Source: Burkholderiales bacterium UBA4657
GTDB taxonomy: Bacteria; Pseudomonadota; Gammaproteobacteria; Burkholderiales; Burkholderiaceae_E
Assembly (NCBI GenBank): GCA_002405475.1
Contig: DHLX01000012.1
Location: 817 to 64,816, forward strand
Direction of reading: 5' to 3'
Length of the DNA stretch: 64,000 bases
The notes under the pieces are model-generated. The model had not been told where the DNA came from, made no database searches, and saw nothing but the letters and a program-made list of their open reading frames with translations. A program made the translations under genes and the position numbers. Positions 51,703-61,300 of the stretch are shown in pieces (the stretch's first letter is position 1; the number at the start of each line of letters is the position of its first letter).

Positions 51703-52290
51703 ATGGCACATACCGAAATGATAAAAGCCTGTACCCAGGCGCTAATTGACCGTGTTGAAGAATTGACTGCGTTAGACGCCGCTATTGGCGATGGCGATCA
51801 TGGGCTGAATATGAAAAGAGGATCTCTTGCTATTCAGGCAAAACTTGCCGACTTTGAGGAGGCAACCCTGAATCAGGCACTAGCCAAAATGGGTACCATT
51901 TGCATGGCTACAGTGGGTGGCTCCTCTGGTCCCGTGTTTGGTACCTTGCTCATCACCTTGTCAAAAAACCTGCCGGAATCGCCTAAACCAGAAGATTGGT
52001 CGCGCGCTCTGGAAGCAGGTGTTGAAGCCTTGAAAAAATTGGGGAAGGTAGATGTTGGACAAAAAACCTTACTCGATGTTTTGGTTCCAGTCCAGAAAGA
52101 ATTGCAGAAGCAGGGCGACGACGTCGTATCGCGTGTTCGTGTTTGCGCCAATGAAAGTGCAGAAGCGACTGCCAATATTCCGGCAATCAAGGGTAGAGCC
52201 TCCTTTCTAGGTGATCGCGCATTAGGTAAAGTTGATCCCGGATCACGTTCTATGGCGATCCTGATTACCACTATTTGTGATCACTTATAA
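51703..52290 (+). CDS. dhaL: Dihydroxyacetone kinase subunit DhaL
   Basis: A 195-residue nucleotide-binding subunit. AIGDGDHGLNMKRG holds the Mg2+-binding aspartates, GTICMATVGGSSGPVFGT and GRASFLGDRALGKVDPGS are the nucleotide site. It works with DhaK to phosphorylate dihydroxyacetone or a similar ketose. In PTS-type systems ADP stays bound in DhaL and is recharged by DhaM; no dhaM gene is in this window, so the phosphate donor is open. dhaK follows after 19 bases. Confidence 0.93.
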   Translation: MAHTEMIKACTQALIDRVEELTALDAAIGDGDHGLNMKRGSLAIQAKLADFEEATLNQALAKMGTICMATVGGSSGPVFGTLLITLSKNLPESPKPEDWSRALEAGVEALKKLGKVDVGQKTLLDVLVPVQKELQKQGDDVVSRVRVCANESAEATANIPAIKGRASFLGDRALGKVDPGSRSMAILITTICDHL

Positions 52291-52309
52291 ATTGCAGGAG
52301 TGCTTTAAT

Positions 52310-53299
52310 ATGAAAAAACTGATGAATGATGTTGATTCAATACTGACCGAGGCACTGGACGGTTTTGCTTCAGCTCACGGCGACATCGTGAAGCTCGATA
52401 GCGAATATCAATATGTATGCCGGCGAGAACTGACTCCAGGCAAGGTGGCTCTGATTTCAGGTGGCGGATCAGGACACGAACCTTTGCATACAGGTTTTGT
52501 CGGCCATGGCATGCTCGATGCTGCTTGCCCGGGCCAGGTCTTTACATCTCCCACACCCAATCAGATGTTAGCTGCTGCAGAATCTACCCATTCAGGCAAT
52601 GGAGTTTTATTTATCGTCAAGAATTATTCAGGCGACATGATGAATTTCCAAATGGCAGCCGATATGCTTGATATTGAAAATGCTACTGTCACAATCAACG
52701 ATGATGTGGCTGTTGAAAATTCTACCCACACGACTGGACGGCGAGGGGTTGGAGGGACGCTCATCGTAGAGAAAATATTGGGCGCTGCTTCAGAGCAGGG
52801 AGAAAGTCTGGCTGAACTGAAAATGTTGGGTGACTCCACCAATAATGCAACAGCCTCAATGGGGGTGGCATTAACTTCATGCATAGTTCCAGCAGCCGGT
52901 AAGCCCACGTTCGAAATAGGCCCGAAAGAAATGGAAATGGGTGTCGGGATTCATGGTGAGCCAGGCAGGCGCAGAGTTGAGCTTACCAGCGCTGACGAAA
53001 TTGCGTCTGAACTGACGGCAGCCATAGTCAATGATTTGTCGCTAAAAACTGATCAACAAGTCATCATGCTGGTGAATGGTTTTGGTGGAACTCCTCTATT
53101 AGAACTCTATCTGATGGCGAATTCGGCGACTAAAATTCTCAAGGCCAGGGGCATCAGGATAGCGCGTTATCTTGTTGGTTCCTACGTCACGTCTTTGGAA
53201 ATGGCCGGATGTTCAATTACTTTGACTGCCGTTGACGATAAGCTATTAAAACTCTGGGACGCGCCGGTTCATACTGCAGCGCTAAGGTGGGGCAGATAG
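52310..53299 (+). CDS. dhaK: Dihydroxyacetone kinase subunit DhaK
   Basis: The 329-residue substrate-binding subunit. It has LISGGGSGHEPLHTGFVGHGMLDAA, the nucleotide- or substrate-binding VFTSPTPNQMLAA, the RRGVGGTLIVEKI block, and MGVGIHGEPGRRR whose His forms a hemiaminal with the ketone substrate. The end DAPVHTAALRWGR is the conserved family C-terminus, so the protein is complete. ATG 52310 follows GCAGGAG. Its last 31 bp overlap the 3' end of convergent ubiA. Related kinases act on erythrulose, so the substrate is not certain. Confidence 0.93.
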   Translation: MKKLMNDVDSILTEALDGFASAHGDIVKLDSEYQYVCRRELTPGKVALISGGGSGHEPLHTGFVGHGMLDAACPGQVFTSPTPNQMLAAAESTHSGNGVLFIVKNYSGDMMNFQMAADMLDIENATVTINDDVAVENSTHTTGRRGVGGTLIVEKILGAASEQGESLAELKMLGDSTNNATASMGVALTSCIVPAAGKPTFEIGPKEMEMGVGIHGEPGRRRVELTSADEIASELTAAIVNDLSLKTDQQVIMLVNGFGGTPLLELYLMANSATKILKARGIRIARYLVGSYVTSLEMAGCSITLTAVDDKLLKLWDAPVHTAALRWGR

Positions 53300-54138
53300 T
53301 CAAGCACGGTACCGACAAAAATCGCCGCACCTAGCCAGTGATTACTACGGAAGGCACGAAAGCATGACTCGGGTTGTTGACCTTTGATCAGGCCGTAGTG
53401 CCAGCCAGCCAATGCCGACGCGACTGCAATACCGACAAGAAAAGGCCAGCCTAAGCCAAGCCATGACCCCATGAGTGAGGTGCCCGCCAGGAATAGGGCA
53501 TAAAACAGCAGAATGGCGGGTACGACCCAGGTACCTAAAGTAATGGCCGAGGTTTTAATGCCAATTTTGAGATCATCAGCTTTGTCCACCAGGGCATATT
53601 CGGTGTCATAAGCCAGTACCCAGAAACTGTTAGCCAGCATCAGACCCCAGGCTTGCCAGGGTACGCTGCCCTGTACCGCAGCGAATGCCATGGGAATGCC
53701 AAAGGAAAAGGCCACGCCCAAATACGCCTGGGGCAGACTGAAAAAGCGTTTGAAAAAGGGGTAGGTAGCAGCCAGTACGACGGCCACCACAGCCAGTATC
53801 CACACCGATTTCGGCAGGGCCAGTATCAACACCCCTGCCATCATGACGAGTATCACTGCTACCAGTAGAGCTTCCTGAACGCTCACCTGACCCGAGGTGA
53901 CAACCCGGTCACGCGTACGCGCTACATGACGGTCATAGTCACGATCAGCAACATCGTTCATGGCACAACCGGCCGAGCGCATTAAAAAAGTGCCTGCGCA
54001 AAAAATAAGCAGTATTTGCCATGATGGCAAGCCCCCGGAGGCTATCCATAATGCAGTGAGGGTGGGCCAGAGCAACAACAGAGTGCCGACAGGTTTATCA
54101 AAACGAATGAGCTTCAGGTATAACTGCCAGCGTGACAT
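53269..54138 (-). CDS. ubiA: 4-hydroxybenzoate polyprenyltransferase
   Basis: Prenylates 4-hydroxybenzoate in ubiquinone synthesis, in the inner membrane. The 289-residue protein has about 8 membrane segments and both Asp-rich sites: NDVADRDYDRHVARTRDR near residue 65 and DTEYALVDKADDLKIG near residue 180. The start is ATG 54138 (MSRWQLYLKLIRFDKPVG); a TTG two codons earlier is less likely. It begins 2 bases after the KimA-like stop codon and overlaps dhaK tail to tail by 31 bp. Confidence 0.95.
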   Translation of the reverse strand: MSRWQLYLKLIRFDKPVGTLLLLWPTLTALWIASGGLPSWQILLIFCAGTFLMRSAGCAMNDVADRDYDRHVARTRDRVVTSGQVSVQEALLVAVILVMMAGVLILALPKSVWILAVVAVVLAATYPFFKRFFSLPQAYLGVAFSFGIPMAFAAVQGSVPWQAWGLMLANSFWVLAYDTEYALVDKADDLKIGIKTSAITLGTWVVPAILLFYALFLAGTSLMGSWLGLGWPFLVGIAVASALAGWHYGLIKGQQPESCFRAFRSNHWLGAAIFVGTVLDYLPHLSAAV

Positions 54139-54140
54139 GC

Positions 54141-56096
54141 TCAAACCTTCATGGGCAAGATGACCATTTGCAAACCGTCCAGATGCAAGCGGTCCTGAAT
54201 GGCCGTCGCGGCCTGGTTATGCAGGAGTCGGGTGAACCAGTTGTCTTTCTTGAAGACTAGCTTGCTGGTAAAGAAAACGATATTGGGATATTGCTTGGCC
54301 GCTTGCTGGCACAATTGAGTCACTTCTTCGACCGCATCGGTGCCAAACGATAAATAGCTACTGGCAGGCATGCCGTAGCTATGGCAAAAATTGACGAAAA
54401 AATTGAGCGAAACCTTGGCATCGGTCTTCAGACTTTCCATTGTCTGCTCCCCGCCATAGGCCTGAGCATCGACAGTGCGCGCATTCAGAAAAAGAAAATT
54501 TTTGAAGGTGCCAGGAAACATGCGCTGTACCCACAACAGGGCATGCAGGCCACCGCCACGCGAACTGCCGACTATAAAGGCGGCGGTCGGCGCATTTTTA
54601 TCGATGGCCGGATATTCGGTTTCCGAGCCAAACGGCTGTGCTGCAAAAATTTCATCGACGGCGCGTATCTTTTGTTTGGTGGCCTTATAGTGTGACTGTA
54701 CCAGCAGGCAAGCAGCAACGACGATGCCGGTGACAATGAGTGTGACCCAGCCACCCTCAAAAAATTTGCTCACCACGGTTCCCATCAAAATACCGCTGGT
54801 AATCAGTAGGCCGATAGCCGATAGAGCAAAGCGCCGCTTCCACTTGCGGCTCTGCCGGTTTTTTAACCAATAAACGCATAGCCCAGCCAGTGATAGTGTG
54901 AACGTGATAAAGACATTGATGGAATAAAGAACCACCAGCAATTCCACCGCGCCACCGGTTGCAAACAAAATGAGCAGGGCGGCAGCGCCCATGAGCAGAA
55001 TACCGTTTTGTGTCACGAGTCGCTGCGACAAATAGCGGAACTGATGCGGCACCCAGGAGTCTGCCGCCATATTGGATAAAACGGCCGGACCGCCCAGGAA
55101 GCCGGTGTTGGCTGCGACCAATAATAGTCCAGCCTCAAACATGAGTACCAGGGTCAGAACCGCCACCAGAGACGAGCCGTCTAACCCCATATCGTTCAGC
55201 ACTTGCCTGAACACTACAGCATTGAGCGTTTGCCCTTCAACGGGCTCAGCCTGCCATAACAGGTAAAGCAGGATAATACCGGCCGCAGTAAAAGCCAACG
55301 AGACTGACATCATGAGCATGGTGGCTTTGCCGGTTTTAACACGAGGTTCGGCCAGATGCTGGACATTGTTCGATACTGCCTCAATACCAGTATAGGTACC
55401 ACCGCCCAGAGAATAAGCCTTGAGAAACAGGGCGATAACAAATAGCCAAGACGTTTCTACTGCCAGTCCTTGCGTATCACTCAGCGTATCGGGTATCAAG
55501 CCGGGCAGCCCTTCGGCGTGCGCCACGATGCCGTACACAATCAATACAATATGCGATACAACGAAGCCCAAAAAAATCGGCAGCAGAATCAGAATCGATT
55601 CTTTCATACCGCGTAAATTCATGACAATGAGTAATCCAATCACAACAGCTTCGACACTGAGTTTGTATTCTTGCCACGATACGGGCAGCAATGAGAATAA
55701 GGAATTGACGCCGGCAACGACAGAAATAGTGATGGTCAAAATATAGTCAACAATCAGCGCCGAGCCTGCCACCAGCCCGGAACGCGGACCCAACAGATTG
55801 CTGGCAACGCGATAACCACCACCCCCCGTTGGGAACAGCTCAATAATCTGGTTATAAGCCAGAGAAATAATGAAAACCGTCAACGCAGTAGCAATAGCCA
55901 GATACAGGCCAAAATGCGTATGACTGCCCAGCGCTTTGAAGGCTTCTTCCGGGCCATAAGCCGAGGACGACAGGCCATCAGCGCCCAGACCGACCCAGGC
56001 CAGGAACGCGACCAGTGCAATCGACTGGCGTGTTTTCTGGTTGTTCGGATCGAGCGGCTTACCCAATAGCCAGCGGCGTAAGTTGGACGCTTGCAA
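54141..56096 (-). CDS. APC/KUP superfamily permease, KimA-like K+ importer
   Basis: A 651-residue membrane protein with about 12 membrane segments and a C-terminal soluble domain from about residue 470. The N-terminal part (FLAWVGLGADGLSSSAYGPEEAF, TGGGGYRVASNLLGPRSGLVAG, SLGGGTYTGIEAVSNN) resembles KimA-type potassium importers of the APC superfamily. The cytoplasmic domain (AAFIVGSSRGGGLHALLWVQRMF, FGTDAVEEVTQLCQQAAKQYPNIVFF) also fits. KimA of Bacillus responds to c-di-AMP, a signal not expected in this class of bacteria. The start appears to be TTG (56096) close behind an AGGGGGAG site; no ATG is available nearby. Confidence 0.72.
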   Translation of the reverse strand: MQASNLRRWLLGKPLDPNNQKTRQSIALVAFLAWVGLGADGLSSSAYGPEEAFKALGSHTHFGLYLAIATALTVFIISLAYNQIIELFPTGGGGYRVASNLLGPRSGLVAGSALIVDYILTITISVVAGVNSLFSLLPVSWQEYKLSVEAVVIGLLIVMNLRGMKESILILLPIFLGFVVSHIVLIVYGIVAHAEGLPGLIPDTLSDTQGLAVETSWLFVIALFLKAYSLGGGTYTGIEAVSNNVQHLAEPRVKTGKATMLMMSVSLAFTAAGIILLYLLWQAEPVEGQTLNAVVFRQVLNDMGLDGSSLVAVLTLVLMFEAGLLLVAANTGFLGGPAVLSNMAADSWVPHQFRYLSQRLVTQNGILLMGAAALLILFATGGAVELLVVLYSINVFITFTLSLAGLCVYWLKNRQSRKWKRRFALSAIGLLITSGILMGTVVSKFFEGGWVTLIVTGIVVAACLLVQSHYKATKQKIRAVDEIFAAQPFGSETEYPAIDKNAPTAAFIVGSSRGGGLHALLWVQRMFPGTFKNFLFLNARTVDAQAYGGEQTMESLKTDAKVSLNFFVNFCHSYGMPASSYLSFGTDAVEEVTQLCQQAAKQYPNIVFFTSKLVFKKDNWFTRLLHNQAATAIQDRLHLDGLQMVILPMKV

Positions 56097-56185
56097 GACT
56101 CCCCCTGATGATGTTGCATTGCAGCGAGGGCATAATATTACGCCTTTCTAGCTCAAATTGCACCGCGTTTGCGACAATCTCGTTT

Positions 56186-58252
56186 GTGCCGACCCGACCT
56201 TCCACTTCTTCCCGCGCCAGCCAACCCGACTCACTGTCGCAAAAGCTGGCACGTCTGGGTCTGAAACGTGCGCTTGATTTTGCTCTGCATTTACCGCTGC
56301 GCTATGAAGATGAAACTTGCATAACACCCATCGTTACTGCCCATGCCGGTCAGTTTGTTCAGGTGCAGGTACGGGTATTGCACTGTGAAGTGCAGTTTCG
56401 TCCCAAGAGAACGCTGGTATTACGGGTCGAAGATGAGAGTGGCGAATTGCAATTCCGTTTTCTGAATTTTTACGCCAGTCAGCTACAGCAGTTCCAGCGT
56501 GCCGAACGCGAGGCCTTATGGTTGCGTGCACGAGGCGAATTGCGCGAAGTGTTTCGTGGCCAGGGTTTGCTCGAAATGATTCACCCCAAAGTCAAGCTTG
56601 TAACAGTCGATACGCCATTACCCCAGACTTTGACCCCGATCTATCCCAGTAGCGCCGGTATCAGCCAGAATGTTTTGCGCCCGCGTATTCAGACCGCATT
56701 GCAGCAGGTGAGCCTGTCTGAAGTGTTGCCTGCAGCGCTTCTGGTGCCATTGCGACTCATGCCACTGGCCGATGCGGTCATGAAGCTGCATTACCCGGTG
56801 TTATCGGAACGTTCTGCGCTGATGGATAAATCACATCCAGCCTGGCAGCGCATCAAGTTTGAGGAGCTATTGGCGCAGCAACTGTCTTTGAAGCAGGCGC
56901 AAAGTATACGTCGATCGAAACACGCCCCGGTACTTGTGCCTTCGACATTGTCGCGCCAGTTGCTGAACCGTTTGCCCTTTGCCCTGACTTCAGCCCAGCA
57001 ACGCGTCATAGATGAAATCAGCCATGATCTGCAAGCCGGGTTTCCCATGACGCGATTGTTGCAGGGTGATGTCGGGGCAGGCAAAACCATCGTCGCTGCC
57101 ATCGCCGCGTTGCAGGCCGTTGAGTCTGGTTATCAGGCTGCCATCATGGCGCCGACAGAAATATTGGCCGAGCAGCACGTGCGCAAAATGACCCAATGGC
57201 TGCAGCCGCTGGGAATAAGACTGGGCTGGCTGTCGGGTTCGCTCAAGGCGCGTGACAAGCGTGAGGTACAGGCTAGTATCGCCAGTGGTGAAGCGCAACT
57301 GGTCGTGGGCACGCATGCCCTGTTTCAGGACAAGGTCGAATTCAGTTGTCTTGGTTTGGTCGTGGTCGATGAACAGCACCGTTTTGGTGTCGGGCAGCGA
57401 CTGGCGCTGCGCGACAAGACCGAACGCTACGAAGCTCATCAGCTAATGATGAGTGCTACCCCCATTCCACGCACTTTGGCCATGACCTATTTTGCCGATC
57501 TGGATGTCAGCGTGATTGACCAGTTGCCGCCGGGACGTACGCCGGTATTAACCAAACTGATCGAAGACCAGCGACGTCATGAGGTGATTCAGCGCGTACG
57601 CGAAGCAGTGCAGGGAGGGCGCCAGGTCTATTGGGTCTGCCCACTGATAGAGGAAAGTGAAGCCTTGCAGTTACAGACCGCGGTTGAAACTCACGCCAAC
57701 CTGACCCAGGAGTTGCCGGGTCTGAGTGTCGGGCTGGTACATGGCCGTCTGGCGCCAGCAGAAAAACAAAAAATCATGGAACAGTTTTCAGCTCAAGCAA
57801 TACAGGTGCTGGTAGCCACCACGGTGATTGAAGTCGGGGTCGATGTGCCCAATGCTTCGCTCATGGTTATTGAGCATGCCGAGCGTTTTGGCCTGAGTCA
57901 GCTACACCAGCTACGCGGCCGTGTCGGGCGCGGGGCGGCGGAGTCGGTGTGTGTGCTGATGTATGCCAAACCCTTGTCGGCAACGGCCAAGGCCAGATTA
58001 CGCATCATGCACGATACGACCGACGGGTTCGAGATTGCACGCCGTGATCTGGAATTACGCGGCCCAGGCGAGTTTTTGGGCGCACGCCAAAGCGGTGTGC
58101 CGCTATTACGCTTTGCCGACCTGCAAAACGATGGCCGACTGGTGGAGCAGGCCAGTAGCGCCGCGCAATGGCTATTGCAGCACCACCCCGACACTGCCCA
58201 GGCCCATCTGGAGCGCTGGCTGGCGGGCAGAGAGATTTATCTCAAGGTTTAG
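56186..58252 (+). CDS. recG: ATP-dependent DNA helicase RecG
   Basis: Remodels stalled forks and recombination intermediates. About 688 residues: the N-terminal wedge domain (LHLPLRYEDET, VRVLHCEVQFRPKRTLVLRVED), then the helicase core with LTSAQQRVIDEI, Walker A LLQGDVGAGKTIVAAIAAL, the box VVDEQHRFGVGQRLALRDK (DEQH), SATPIPRTLAMTYFADLDVS, the VCPLIEESEAL region, VATTVIEVGVDVPNASLMVIEHAERFGLSQLHQLRGRVGRG, and the TAM-type end. The GTG at 56186 is a likely start by length (E. coli RecG has 693 residues); a longer frame running upstream overlaps the KimA-like gene and cannot be excluded. Confidence 0.94.
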   Translation: MPTRPSTSSRASQPDSLSQKLARLGLKRALDFALHLPLRYEDETCITPIVTAHAGQFVQVQVRVLHCEVQFRPKRTLVLRVEDESGELQFRFLNFYASQLQQFQRAEREALWLRARGELREVFRGQGLLEMIHPKVKLVTVDTPLPQTLTPIYPSSAGISQNVLRPRIQTALQQVSLSEVLPAALLVPLRLMPLADAVMKLHYPVLSERSALMDKSHPAWQRIKFEELLAQQLSLKQAQSIRRSKHAPVLVPSTLSRQLLNRLPFALTSAQQRVIDEISHDLQAGFPMTRLLQGDVGAGKTIVAAIAALQAVESGYQAAIMAPTEILAEQHVRKMTQWLQPLGIRLGWLSGSLKARDKREVQASIASGEAQLVVGTHALFQDKVEFSCLGLVVVDEQHRFGVGQRLALRDKTERYEAHQLMMSATPIPRTLAMTYFADLDVSVIDQLPPGRTPVLTKLIEDQRRHEVIQRVREAVQGGRQVYWVCPLIEESEALQLQTAVETHANLTQELPGLSVGLVHGRLAPAEKQKIMEQFSAQAIQVLVATTVIEVGVDVPNASLMVIEHAERFGLSQLHQLRGRVGRGAAESVCVLMYAKPLSATAKARLRIMHDTTDGFEIARRDLELRGPGEFLGARQSGVPLLRFADLQNDGRLVEQASSAAQWLLQHHPDTAQAHLERWLAGREIYLKV

Positions 58253-58301
58253 GTTGAGGCCAGTGACAAGATCAAATTAGACCCAATCCCCATTTTTATC
58301 C

Positions 58302-61300
58302 TTAGCTTGTCCCGCCGGGGCGTAGTGACCAAAAGAACCCAATAGAAGCCGCCAATGCGGATAAGCCACTCACTGCGAACTCCCAGGTGCCCTGCGCAAT
58401 GTATGCTGCATCTTTTTCCCGCTGCGGATCGTTAACCCATTTTAGTGCTTCTTGCAATTTTTCAATGATTAACCCCATGAACTGTTGCTGCATCAGACTC
58501 AAGCCTTGTAACTGCTCGTTGGGGTTCATCATCAGGTTTAGTAGTTCTTGTAGAGTTGTTCTCACGCCATTCAGCGCTTCTAATCGTTGCTCTGGCGTTT
58601 TAGCTTGCCTTAGTGCCTGCACTGAACTGTCTAAGGCAGACGGGGTAATCGGTTTAATCAGGTTAGGCTGTTCAACCTTGGATGGCAAATTGTCTGTCCG
58701 TTCGGCGGCCCTTTGGGGTGGGGTCGTTGCTGCCCGCAGCACGTTGTTCACCCTGGACAGCAAATTTTGCGCGGCCGTGCCCAAGGGAGTGCCAGGGTTT
58801 TCTTGTGCCAACTTCTGTAAAAGATTGGCTGTATTTAAGTGGCGCAACCATCCGGAATAGCCTTGAGCCAGTGCCGTCAGAAAGCTCCCGCCCATGCCAG
58901 CATCGAGTACCAGGCGTAGCCCCTGCTCGGTGCCCAATAACAGTAGTAGTCTGGGGTCACGCTGTTTCGCCCATCCCAGGATCAGTGCAGTTCGATCTTC
59001 AGGCGGTCGCCGTTCCAGTTCTGCCAGGGCGCCCTTGAATGGTGCCAGCCGGGCTTCATTTAAAACATTCTTAACACTGTATAGCATCTTTTGTGCTAAC
59101 GCTTTAACTGTCGAACTTACCTCAGGATCCTTGATGATTCTGCTTAGTACGTTTTCGGTGTTGTAGGCACTCAAGAAGCGCGACAGGTTGTGCTGGCTCA
59201 AACCTTTCAACAGTTCGCCCCCCAAGCCATAGGCAAGTACCTGCTGAAGTCCCTCGAACGTTAACAAGGCTTTCAGCTGCGGGTCGCCCGCCTCTGACCA
59301 TTCCCGCATGAGCCGTGCGGGGTCGACGCTATTCTTAAGGTTGGACAGCGCCTGGGTGAGTGGCGGGTCTGCCGGTTGTTCTTTGGGTACTGGAAGGCTT
59401 GAATCTGGAACTTTGGTCAGATCTGGAAAGGGCGGGGGGTTGGTGGGAATCTCCGGGTCTCGTTGCCTCTTGTCATCGCCAGTGTGCGCCGGCAGATCTA
59501 ATGAAGTCAGGTCAACACCTTTCAGTTTCAACCACTCGGCAATTTTAGCTCTGGCATTTTCTTTGTCACCGGTGTGTCGAAATTCACGTAGCAGATTCTT
59601 CAGTGTCGGGTCGTCCAGCAAGTCTGGCCGGATGCCTGTGGGGTCAATGCCTAAATCACGCAGGAGCTGAAGGTTTTCCTCTGGGGTAGGAATGGTGTTG
59701 CCACCAATGACGACGCCACCGTTTAGTTCGTTTGTTTCGTTTGTTACCGTTGGCGATTCAGATTGAGGGGTTGTTTGAGCCTGAATCTGTGGATCATCAG
59801 GATCTGTTGTGGGTGGTTGAGCCTGATCCACAATACCGCCTCTTATTCGAATATACTCGATCTGCTGAGCGCTTAGGCCTGTAGCTCCTGTAAAATCCGC
59901 CCCGGTCAAATCCGCCCCGGTCAAAGCCGCCCCGGGCAAATCCGCCCCGCGCAGATCCGCATCGATCAGGTTCGTCCATTGCAGATTCGCGTATCGCAGA
60001 TTCGCGTTTTGCAGATTCGCGTTTTGCAGATTCGCCTGGTATAGGTATGCTCTGCTCAGATCAGACCCGTTTAGTTGCGCATTAGGTTCGATCACAATTA
60101 CAGTTTCCAGCCCCGATACCTTATATCCGTGTTCACTGATCAATGATTTAATCTTTTCCAGAGTTTGACGTGTCATGATGGCTCCGGTCAGATTCGCGCC
60201 GCTCAGATTCGCCCCGTTCAGAATCGCCCCGGTCATATCCGCCCCGCTCAGAATCGCCCCGGTCAGATTTGCCCTGGTCAGATTCGCCTTTTCCAGATTC
60301 GCCCCGGTCAAATCCGCCACGGTCAAATCCGCCACGGCCAGATTAGTGAAGCGCAGATTCACCCCGCTCAGATTCGCCCCGGTCAGATTTGCCCCGTCCA
60401 GAAACGCACTGCCTAGATTCGCATTGCTCAGGTTCGCATTGCTCAGATTCGCATTGCTCAGATTCGCCCCGAACAGATTCGCCTCGGTCAGATTCGCATT
60501 GGTTAGATTCGCCCCGCTCAGATTCGCATTGGTTAGATCCGCCGCGCACAGATTCGCATTGGTTAGATTCGCATTGGTTAGATCCGCCGCGCGCAGATTC
60601 GCGTTTTGCAGATTCGCCCCGCTCAGATTCGCCCCGTTCAGATTCGCATGAAAGAGATTCACCCCCTCAAGGTCAAGTCCAGGCAATAGTTTCCCCAGGG
60701 CTTCGTGGCTCAGGTCAATATACCGTTCATGTTCAAGCGCCCTATTGGCCTTGAGCAAACCGCTTAGCTGGTTTTTCAGGACAGCCAATACCTCGGGATA
60801 GTTGGTAAGTTCGGCTAGCGCTGCAATCGTATCAATCCCCGCTTGCAGGTTGTACCCACCATCAACGACCTCGCCTTGCTCAGTCCGCACCGCCCTGCCC
60901 ACGTGCTGGCCTTGTTCATTCCTCGCATCCACCCCGCTGATCTGCTCCAGCCAGGCTACCAACAATCTTGGATCGGTGCGTGCCACTTCAATGAGGGAGT
61001 GGTAAACCGCATCCAAAACCCGACTTCGTCCAGTCACCGGGTCACGCTCGGTGGTATCATCAAAATTCTCGATCTCAGCCACACTCGCCAAAAAATTTCG
61101 CACAGCCTGAATAGCGTTGTCCTGACCATTTTCTTGGCCGCGGTAGCCCTGATAAATTTCTTCCGCGATGATCCTGAGCAAGTCACGGTTACCCCCGGGC
61201 TGATTTTTGACCCAGTCCATGGCCGTTCTAGCCATCTCTAACCGACTCTCATCGGGATTGGCCCAGTTATAAGTGACTAAGGAATCCATTTGGGGCCCCA

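Noticed and set aside
52310..53299. dhaK truncated by overlap with ubiA
   Set aside because: The protein ends with the conserved DAPVxTxALRWG-type C-terminus, so it is complete.
59880..60660. CRISPR-like regular repeats
   Set aside because: The unit is 15 bp without spacers, and each unit encodes a pentapeptide in frame within a 1383-codon gene.
60165..60754. Long plus-strand ORFs rich in R-F-A-x-x or D-S-H-C-S repeats
   Set aside because: They are antisense readings of the 15-bp repeat, whose length is a multiple of three, so every frame stays open; no ribosome sites or family match.
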